A stretch of DNA of 64,000 nt, taken from assembly GCA_958496175.1 (NCBI GenBank), contig OY292275.1, positions 24,281,001 to 24,345,000 on the forward strand. Direction: 5' to 3'. Origin of the DNA: Sisyra terminalis (Eukaryota > Arthropoda > Insecta > Neuroptera > Sisyridae). The notes beneath the pieces are model-generated. The model was not told the origin of the DNA. It worked only from the letters and a program-made list of their open reading frames with translations, and searched no databases. The position numbers were made by a program, and so were the translations under genes. Shown here one piece after another: positions 42,601 to 54,600 of this stretch (the first letter of the stretch is position 1; every line of letters begins with the position of its first letter).

Positions 42601-45600
42601 ATTTTATGGAGATACAATCGGAGACAAAAGTACAAAAAAATAAAAATTCGTGAATAATTACGTCGTAAGCGTATCATGAGGCGAATAAATAGATCGATAC
42701 TTAAAAAACTGTATATACTATATAGGTTAATTCAACTAAAGGAGAAAATCAAATTTCATTAAAAATTTTAAACAAAATAAGAAAACACAAAAAATTTGAA
42801 AATTTTTCAACTTTTGGAACCGAATATGCCTTGATTTCAATTTGACAAATCAATTGTTGAATTGATGTTCATAAGTTATAAATGTAGAATTTTTTAATAT
42901 GACTAAATCATAAATAAAACTTTAAATAAGCATGTTTTTAAGATCTTTATAACTAAAAAATAAAGTAAAATTAATAATTCAACATTAAATCAAATAATGA
43001 AAACGTGATAACACTGTCGAATTTACAGGTTGGTAGAGTTGGAAACTTTAGTATGTCTTTCTCACATGATGTGAGTGAGCAAACGCGATATGCCCAACAT
43101 TTAAAAAAAATATTTGACTTATTTCATCCTTTTCCGTTTTATATTGTGACTAAGATAAACTATGCGATTCATTTTTATCTAACCAAATGTAATTACACAG
43201 CTTGTATTATATACGTACGTCCCAGCTGACGACAGTGTTGCCACGTTTTCTTATACACTTGTTAATTTATCAAGTAAAAACCACATTTTCGGTCTGGTTT
43301 TAATTTATTTCTTAAAAGCCGTGAAGTGAATTCAAATAAACTTATACAAAATAAGTTTCCTAAAGTTGAAATTACAAACTTTGAAAGTTTGGAAAACCTA
43401 GTAGCATTTTTTTTTTTGTTAATGAAAAGAAATTTAATCTGTCCGATTTCCGAATCTCCATAAGCTTATGGGCAAAATTATAGTATTTTTAAACAGCTAT
43501 AACTTGTTAACGATTTAGTAAATCACTTTAAAATTTTCACAGGTGCTTAAATATTAAATAAGAAATATTCTCCAGAATTTTTAGTTACCTGGTAGTATTT
43601 TGACATACCTCTATAACATCCTAAAAAATTAATAGACAATTTCATACTGTTATGTTCAGCGAGTCTCTATTAAAATCAATTTGAGGAAATTGGTCCTAAC
43701 ATTTTATATACTTAACTACTTCCTGCACCTGCTCTGTTTGTGGTGTTGATTGGTTTTTGAAGAACTTAAAGGATATTGTTAGAATTTATATATTTTAATT
43801 GTTATTGGTACGTAAGTAATTGGGAACAAGTGTGAAATTCAACATACCTCGGCTTCATATCCTTCGCGTAAGTTGTAAGTTAAATCGTGTTGAATATCGT
43901 TAGCGAATTCTTGTTGGTATTCCGGATAAAGTCTCAACACATCCACAAGACCCTGCATATGAATACATTTGAGGTCGCAGTATGTAAGCGCTCTCACATC
44001 ACTACTTGATTTGACGACAATATCTGAATTTCCACCGCCTCCACCGCCACCCTGAGTGCCTCCTCCGCCATTGTTTCCAGTTTGCAAATGCATACTGATA
44101 TCACAACCAACCAAATCACCTTTTCCTAAATAATCAATAATTTTTAAGATTAAAATCCTAAGTGAGAAGTTACTAAAAAAAAATAATAAAATTATAAAAG
44201 TAGAAGTTAGTCAAAGGAATTAATTTGTAAGTTTTAAAAGCATGAGCTGTGAACTGTAATATTTTTGACCATAAAGGGATGATGAGCTTGGGGAAGAGAG
44301 AAGATCCAACTGCTTAATAATTGTATTTCTATGTCACACTGGAAAAAGAACGTTTAAGTGAACATAATTGTAATGACACTTCCGCAGGGCAAAGTAATTT
44401 GCGGTCGTGAACTCACGTTTTTTCTCTCGTGACATTGATCTTCAGATTAACAACTTAAATCTGAAAGTTTCCACGCTTATTTATTCACACAAGTCAGAGA
44501 TTGTATTTTCTTAAAATAAACCGAAATGTTTATTTCACATTTAAGTGGATTCATATGAATTTTGATGTAAATTTATTTTTATTATGGAATAATCACATGT
44601 AACTGAAAATGCATACACACATGTATATAATCAAATAGCTCCCTACAGCATCAATATTTTGAATTAGGGGGATAATTTAATTAAACTACACCAAGTGTGT
44701 TAAATATTCGCTAACGCAATGTTTACAAATTTATAAATAACACAATTTTCACCACATTATAAATAAATTGGATTAAATGTTTAGTATCAGGTGGTAAATT
44801 TTATCTCATTTTTTAATATTTCCTAGATGAACTGCAAAAAGTACCCCTACCAAAACCGTAATGTTTGTGAGATCATAAGCTAAAAATATTTTAAAGTCGT
44901 AATCGTCAGGAAAAATAAAAATTAAATTAGTTCTTCACTTCATAAAGTAAGTTTTTCTTTGCTAATTATAATCTTTTTATTTATTAGAGTATAACCAAAT
45001 ATATGGGTCTGTATATCTCACTTTATTTGAACACTATTGGGACTAGTCACCTAAATAAAATTTAAAAGAAATGTTATTCCTTTAAATTAATATCTAAGAG
45101 CTATTCTTGAGAAATTATGAAAAAAATAAAGATATCTCATCATTAACGTAAGTAGGTATGATATGATAAAATCATTGCATATAAGCGTGTTAAGCATCGA
45201 TAGTCAAGTCTATAAAAATAATGAAGGTTTATACCAGTGTTTCGTAACCTTTTAAGTAAGTTGCACCCCTTTGAAACCAAAAATTGGTCTCTGCACTCCT
45301 GTGTTAGGTTTTTTAGTTTAGAGAAAGACATATTTTGCGAAATTTACTGTCAAAAATTTCATGATTTATATTGGGGCATTTCACGTGAAGCGGACAGCGA
45401 AAAAAAAGTGATGTTCTGAAATTTGTTCATATTTGGCATAATTATACTTCTAGTAAGTATGAATGTGGATACAAAATATTTTTTTCGAATGATGATTATT
45501 TGCCAAGTTATACGCTTCTTCAGAATTGTTGTTTTTGAAATTCGTATTTTTTGAATTTTTTTTTTCGAATTAAACGATTTTTTTTAAAAATATTAAATAT

Positions 45601-48600
45601 GGCGGTTTAAATAGAAAATTAACTGTTCTTTCAAAATAAAAATAAACCTGGACATTTTTATTTTTTTTAATATACAAAACCGGAAGTAAACTTGATAAAT
45701 CAGAATTTTAGCAACTTCGAACATTTTAATTTTTAATTTTTTTATTTCAAAATATAGCCTAAAGTACATTTATAATACACCAGAAGTTTCATAATGGGAT
45801 CTGCAATATTTTAGAAGATAGATGAAAGTACATGATTAAAGTACATACGTGTCGTACTGAGCGTCGTACCCTAGCTTCCTTAGGTCAACTGGTTTACGCG
45901 ATATAACACTAAAACGCTGCAATAATTATATTTACTATCCTACTTAAGCGCATTTATTGCTCTAACAATGTTATTGGGTAATTATTATTCAAATCAAAAT
46001 AGTACTTATTGAAAAAAAATTCAGTAGGAAACAGTAGTTCAAAATTAATTTCGTGATAAGTAATAAAATCTTCTGCTAGCCAAAGAGGTTGAACGATTAG
46101 AGTAAACGTACTCCATAAATCCCATGTTAAATTTAAACTTTTATTTCAAGTGATCGTACCCCTTCCACAGCATATTTGTACAAAATTGTTCTAATTATTT
46201 TAACGAAGAGAGGAAATAATATATTTTGTACAAAAATGCTGTGGAAGGGGTACGATCACTTGGAAAATTGAGGGGAAATGAAAGTTTAAGAAAAATAAAT
46301 CGTTAAAGCTTAAGGGCTTAAAAATACTTTCAACGAAAATTATTTTGAATAAAATAGATCGTATATTTTTTGATATAAGGATTTTTTCCGTTTTAAGGTA
46401 TTTTAAACGACAACAAACCTAATAGGAGCAATTTTTGCGTAAATATTTTATTCGATTTTAAAGCGATCGTTATCCACTACGGAACTCGAGATAAACTAAG
46501 ATACGTAAAGGTGCATTTTCATGCTGTCGTTAGTCGCTTGTTTTAAGCGACAAATGTGGTCACGTAACAATAATTTAACATGGGCGCCATTAGAAAAAAG
46601 CTAAAAAAAGCAATAAAGCTAAATGCTTAGCTTTTTTACCGGATTAAATCAGATATGTCATATTCACCAACCATGATTTTTTCTATTAATACATTTCCAA
46701 AAAGAGCACATAGTCGGTACATTGATTACTCCTAAGCTGAATGTTTACAAACAAGTGTTAGAATTAAGTCCTCGCAATTATATACATATTCCTATACAAT
46801 AAAACGATTACATCGATACATCGACAGTCGTTACATTTTAATCATGTGCATGTTGATATATTTGACACTAAAAACCAGCGACTAGTAACAGCATGAAAAT
46901 CCACTTTAGCTAACAGAAAAAGTGAGACTGAATAAAAAGAGAGAAAAGTTTGTAATTTTTACAGTACCAATTTAGGTAGGTATATACTTTTCTTTCTTCT
47001 CTTGAAATGTTTTTCTCGTATAGGGGTCCTATCCTTTATGACTTTATTTTCTTTATCATTTCTATAGTTTTGGAGTTAATATTATTACAGTTACTTATAT
47101 ACGAATTGAAATGAATGAACGATGAATTGGAATGAATTTTTACAAATCTAAAATTCCAAATTGCAACTTTTTTTGCTTTCTGTGGTACAAATTTTACAAA
47201 ATGAAAGTGGTACAGATGGCTAATTGTACAGTAGTACAATAGGCAAGAGAAAAATAAAATAAATCCAGGTAGTATAGTGTGGTATACTGAAGGATCAAAA
47301 ACAAACGATGGTGTATATGCTGAAATATGAGGAGAAAATCACAGAAAACTAATATTCGTAAGCCGGGGGAAAATGCCCACGATATTTCACGTAGAAGTCT
47401 GAGCTATCATCATATGCTTACAAGAAAATATGAGAAGGAGTTATTATCATAAAACGATAAGAATATTTGCAGATAGCCAAGCCACAATTAAAGCGATCGA
47501 ATTTTGCCTGACGAACTTCAAACTGGTTTGAGAATGGAAAATACTCTTCACTCTGTATTCAACAAAACAATTCTTGCTTACTGGTCTCAGGACATTCTGG
47601 TATCAAATGTAACGAAGATTCAAGTATGCTATTTAAGAATCCAGGTGTGCCGATGTATACAACACTAAATCAAATAGCTCAGTGTACTCAAAACATGCAA
47701 ATATAATCCGGAAATAACTACTACTGAGGCAAATTCTCAAAGGTTATGATAACGAAACCCCGAAAGACCATAATGAAAGACTTCTTAATCTGGAATGGAA
47801 GGATATCAGAATGCTAGTAGGTCTAATAAAAGGATACTGCATTTTGATAAAGCATCTCCAAGCTATAGAGATAAACACTAAGTCACGTACATGCAGGAAA
47901 TAAGATAGGTAAGGGAGAGGAAACTGCCTCCCACGCACTATTTGACCGCCAAACTATGACTCAAAGTCGTCTCAGCTCTATTGGGCCACCAGGACATGAG
48001 CTGGGAAAGATATACAAAGATCCAATTGGATGTCTGCTGAGATTTATCTTAGAAGCAGACTTGACCAATTAGAAATTAGAAAATAGAAACAAAGCTGGGA
48101 CGCAATGGTTCTTTTAGGACACAGTGGATTCTTAGGCTCTTAGAATGATGAATGAATGAATGAATGGTAGTTGAGTCATTAAATCGGAGGAATGAGCCGA
48201 ATTGAATGTAAGACTTCATAGATTGAGTCGAGAGTTATAGACGAGTACCCAAATGTGTCGATTGAGTTAGTTGAGTTGCTAACTCAAGTGAATGAATTGA
48301 GTAAATCAATCGAGGAATTAAATTGAATGCAGGGTGGATAAATTGAGGGATCCAGTAGAATAAGCTAGTTGAGTAAATGCATGTATAAATCGAATCTTTT
48401 TGAATTTGGTGCCGTTGTTTGAAGATGTACTTTAGCTATTCTTTACTATAAATACCACTGAATATTAGATAATAAATTAACTATCATTAAGCACTTAATG
48501 CTTACACTTAAAGTTTCTACTTTGAATTATGTTTTGCTAGGAAAATTAATATTTAATTTTGATAATCTTCATTTTCTCATTTTAAAGTAAAATGCTTTAA

Positions 48601-51600
48601 TGAATATTTCAAAGTTCAAAGATTAAGAAAAGGGGTAGTTTATGATAAAATACATTTAATTAATAACAATAATTTTAATAAGCAAACACTAACATCGAAT
48701 ATACGAATATATAAATGATCTATATGAGAATACTAATAAAGAAACAACAACTTAGATTTCAATGTGTGCTTTTGAGAAACTATGTGTTTGGTTGTGGGTA
48801 TGTATGACTAAACTATTTATTGATACTAACTGTTATATGATACTTTTTGGAAAATTATTTCTAAAACATGACCAGTAATAAAATACAAATAACATTTATA
48901 GGTATGCATTATTGATAAAATTAATTAAACATTCAGAAAATAAAATATTTATCGATAAATTTGTTGTCTCCATACTCTACATAATATTATTTAATTTTTA
49001 GCAGGAAAGTGGACTTAAAGGATGTAAATCCATATACTAATAATTAATTCAGCGACGTTTCGGTTCTTTATTTGACCTTCATCAGGCTTCTAAAATATCA
49101 TATTAATACAAACACATGTTTACAGAGCTTTTTTGGACATTCTTAATTGTTAAATTGTTCATTTACCTTAATATAAAGTATATAATATACATCTGAAATA
49201 CAGCGACATAGATTATGATTTTTTTTTATCACACACATACATTAAAATTGTTAATTTTTTTTTCCTTAATTTTTTTATAATAAATTAAGTAAAACGTGTT
49301 ATTTAAAATCATTTTAAAAGTAACAATACCAAGCATATGGCTTATATATTGCACAATTAATTTCAGACTAGATTTGACGTAAGCAAACATCAAATGTCTA
49401 AAATTCGGCACTGGTACAATTTCGTATCAATTATTTAATACATATATAACAGGTCAGGACTAAAAATTATTATTTTTTTTTAAAAAAATCATAATCTATG
49501 TCGCTGTATTCGAAATATATGTTGTATACTTTATATTAAGGTAAATGAACAATTTAACAATTAAGAATGTCCTGAAAAGTTTTGTAAACATGGGTTTGTA
49601 TTAATATGATTTCTTAAAAGCCTGATGAAGGTCAAATAAAGGATCGAAACATTGCTGAATTAATTATTAGTATATGGATTTACATCCTTTAAATCTACTT
49701 TCCTGCTGAAAATTAAATAATATTAAAATAGTTATATTGAATACTTCAAAGAAGTATGGAAACAGTAGTTATTAGTATATTGTAATCAGAGTAAATGAAA
49801 TACAGAAGTACTGAAATTGCTGTATTTAGTAGAATATTGGTAAAGTAAAAAAGAATTGCGAAATTTAAGCAAAATTTAATTACTGCAAACATATATTTAT
49901 TTCAAACGAATTATAACTTACCTAAAATAGCGACGACCATACTGTTTTGCACGACTTCCATAGAACCGTTACATATGTAATAAATATAACTGAGTGCGTC
50001 ACCCTTATGTATTAAATATTCGCCAGGAGCACAAAAGTTGGTTCGTATATGAAGAGAAAGTAGTTTCAAACAACCTTGTGACGCTGCTTCGAAAATGGGA
50101 AGTTGCAGGATTTCCCGATGAAGATGCATTGAGACGTCTCCACGTAATTCTTCCGGAAATTCTTTTAACGTCTGCAACGTATAACTAATGTCATATATAA
50201 ATATAGTGTTTCCACGAGGAAACTTCATTATTTTCGGCATAAAATATTGTTAATAGTATTATTAATACGGGTATACTCTACAGTCTACACTATATACGAA
50301 ATACGCTAGAGTTTTAAATGAGGCTAATAAAATACATTGAAACAAAATTCTAGTCGACTTTGAAACATTTAATTAATTTATAGTTGACTATATGTGATGG
50401 TACTATAGTTTTGTGGTGAAAAAAATAGATATAACTAAAAAACAATGGAATAAAATAAACGTACCATGCTATAATAAAATACTAGCGTGCAATTAAAAAT
50501 TATTTTGTTTTGAATGCGACTGTCGGTTATCAGTTACAAAAACAGCAGAAAAGTATGAAGATAAAAGCTTGCAATAAGCTTAAAAATGTCATTTAGCCGT
50601 ATGGAAAGACATTTTTATTCATATAACGTTTTGTCTTTATGTACGTCATTAACAATGCGTACATTAAAACTAAATTAGTTCTAATGAATGAAAGCATGAA
50701 AATCTTAAAAGTTTTAAGTAGTTATAAAGTATTTAACGAGTGTAATTTGAAACATTTTATTTTTTGTCATCGCTAATTGCATTCAAAACAATTTTTATGT
50801 GAACAGATTTTTGATTGTATTCAATGTCTTGGTAATAGTAAATGTATTTGAAAATTCAATTTAATATATACAATGTACTAAAAGAAGTCATTTAAGAGTA
50901 ATGCGACATTTTGTTAAGTAAAATCAGGAAAAATGAATTTTATAGTTTGTGCGTTGGAACGAATTAGTGTTATTGAAAGTAGTATGTATGAGAAAAAATC
51001 ATACCCAATACCCATGCAACAATTTCTTTATCAAACAATTATACAAGTTTTACGTTGATTTTCGGTGGAATTTTCAGCATTTTGTTTTATTAAAACAATA
51101 CTTAAATTCAGTAATCCATCAGCAGTACTAAAATTGAACAATTAAGAATACTATTGAGTACTGCAAAAATTATGATATTATTATAACCCTAATGATTTAA
51201 GTCAATGTATAAAATGTGAAATGTGGAATAAAGTATTGACAATGTGATAATCATTCGTATTAGATATCTGATTTTCATCTAAGAATCAATATTTTCACAC
51301 TTAGATAGTGACATTTATCTATCTATCAGATAAAATTTTATCCGGAGGATTGAGAAAACATGTGTACATTCACTTAAGAATAATACGTGTAGGATATGGC
51401 CTATCCTAACCTTCCCGCTACGGTGTTAAAAATAAAGCGTATGATACGGTGACCAGTGCTGGCAATGATATTTTGGAAAAGTATCTAGATACTAGATACG
51501 TCACTTTATTAAAAAGTATCTGAAGTTACTTTGGGTATCTAGTTAGTTTTAAAAAAAGGAGCGTAAATACTTATCTTAAGTTACTTTTTAGCTATTTTAT

Positions 51601-54600
51601 ATAGATACAACGTATATTGTAGGTACTACGTTTCGTAACGTATTCAGTATTGTTGTTAGGTAATTAGTTTATATATTTCTTATCTTCATTAATGTAGGAA
51701 AAAGAAAGTATATATGTCTAAGTCTCTGTATACATAATATATTAAAAAAAATATAGAAGATTAATATAAGAGGTAAATATTGAATTTATAGAACTAAGCA
51801 AAATAAAACTCGAAATGAAATAGGAGATATATGAAATCATTAAAATATGTCTACAGCTAATTTGAGTAAAATAAAAATACAACAATTTAAAAAAAACAAT
51901 TAAAAGCTGTCCAATCCAAAAAATCAAAAAATCAACATTATTTTCGACAACAAGGTAGTCATATGCTCCATTTAATTCCTTATTGCAATACTTATTTTTA
52001 ATAACTTCTTGTAAAAAAGTCTTATATATTGAAAAGTATTTAAGATACTAGTTACTTTTTGCCCAAAAAAAGGAATTAAGATACAGAACCATAAATACTT
52101 TAAAGTAATTAAGTTACTTCAAAGTAACTAAGAGAGTTTTTTTCTGACAGCTCTAACGAAGATATGTAGTTACTACAATATTTGAAAAAAATGTTTAAAA
52201 TTCTGAAATATTTAAATGTTTATAAATATTTATATCAGCTGATCATAGTTTAAGTTGAAATGCATAAATTATTATCGTTATTATAATTATTATTAATTAT
52301 ATTTATGAAGAGTAATAACAGTTTAATCGAGTATTCCTATCACAATCTCCGAAATGAAATATCTCAGATGAGCTCGTCTACCACGCATGCTCACTCACGA
52401 TAAATATGAGAAAGAGACACGAAGCGAGTGTGCCTTGTAACCGTTGCGTATGATGGAAAGGATGCCAAGCTAGCGGATGGAAAACTAAGGCATTCGCAAA
52501 AATACCCCATACTAACGGATATTTGATTGAATTGGTAAATTTACGATGGATTTTTGTAATGGAATTTTATAATTTATGTAAATGTCTTAGGGAAGAATAA
52601 CTACAATATTAACTCACTGTTTCATATAATTATAGACATATTTAAATTATTAAAGGTAGTATGTACTAAGCCCATAGTTACGAGATGGTTAAATAGCAAT
52701 CTTAAGAATATGGTTTATCTATCCATGAGTGAAAATACCGAGCTTAAATGACATTAAAATGTCTTCAAAAGATGTGTTTATGAGATTTAAGTATGTAAAT
52801 TGCATGTTTAATGTTTTTACTATGAAGATAAAAGAAGCGTGAATTTACATATCGTCTTTATATGTTTATATACTTTCAAACAAAAAATTGAACCCCTGCA
52901 GCTTTGAAGAGCTGCATGCGGTTCAAGAGCTTTGTAGTTCAACCTAATTGCGAAAGTTAATTTCAACACGACAAAATCATATCACAAGAATAAAGTTTCA
53001 ATTGGAAATACGAAGATATTTATTTGTATAAATATTTAGAAACTGCAAGATATTGAATATATTTCACTCTGAGTTTAGTCCTGGATTAATAAATTTTGAA
53101 CACACGTGAAATAATTGAATTATGAAGGTTTTCTTGCTACAAAATTTAGAGCTTTAATTTCTTTTTTGTTTCTTTGTTTCTTTTTTGTTCACTATTTAAA
53201 GTGGTGTTGAACTGATTCCATTCATTTAACGACGGAATTCATAGAACTATCGAAAAATTTAAATTTTGTAAGAGATTATGTAAATAAGATGTACTAGTGA
53301 ATATAAACTTTGAACAATCTATTTGGGTTTTAAGTTAATTAAAGAAAAAACAGACCTAAAAATGTTATAACGTAATATTTTGAAAACATATAATTGATGT
53401 CCCACTAAGTATTCTACATCAATTGTTTAACATTCGTGTATCTAAATTATAGAGAAAAATTGGAAATCTATAATATTTGCATTTGTTTGAATTTGAGTTC
53501 TAACCAGTTTACATTTTTGAATTCAATATTGCTGCAAAAACAAACTAATAGATGCAGATTTTCTTTAATGAAATCTTAATGTGAAAAAAATTAGACCAAG
53601 CTTCGCATATATTATAAATTGGTGCGTATGAAAGGTCGGATTTTCTAGTGAATATATAAAACCGCATATCAGTCTTCAAAAGTAACTAATTCTATTCAAA
53701 TATGCTCCATTCGCTTCAATTTACTTTTCTCAACGTGATTTTAAAGTAAAGATGCTTTCTGTTTACTTAATGTATAAAATAAATTGAAGATTTATTTGTG
53801 TAATAAAATTAAAAAAAGTAAACTATTAACAAACATTAGAACAAAAGCTTAAACAAATGTGTTTTTGACGTATTGCTCAAGCACGTATTTCCATTGCCAA
53901 GTAATCTTTCTGGGTTGTTATCAAGTAGAATTGTATTGCTTCGTAACTGCTATGTAACAAGTCACTGTAACCAATACTACTTGATGGTCACAAAAGAAGA
54001 TTGCTTAGTAACCAAAATATGTATCTAGTTAGTTGTTTCAGAATTTGTCAAATTTGTGTTTATAGTTTCCTTTTGTAAATTATATTACATAAATAATACA
54101 TAAATAAGACTACAGCATATAACATATACTGTATAAACAGTATAGAAGATATGTAACTAGAAAAGTTATACTATTTATACCATATATAAAATACTGTGGT
54201 CTTATTAATGTAATATAATTTACAAAAGGAAATTATAAACATTAACTTGACAAATACGCACACAAATGTGTTTTGACCTATTGCCCAGATACGTATTTCG
54301 AATACCAAATAAACTTCCTCTATGGCCATCAAGTAATATGTAGGTCACAGTGATTCGTCGCAGTGACGCGATCCAATACTACTTGATGACAACTGAGAAG
54401 GCTTGCTTGGCAATCGAAATACATGTTTGAGCAATAGCTCTCCCAGCTTCCCAAACGATTAGTTTATGATGGGTGCAGTTTTTGCGATTATTACTTACTT
54501 TATAATGATACAAAAAAAATATACGAATATCGTATGAATTTATGTAGGTAAAAAATAAAAAAAAAGAATAATGAAAACAGGGAGACAAAAACAATAGACA

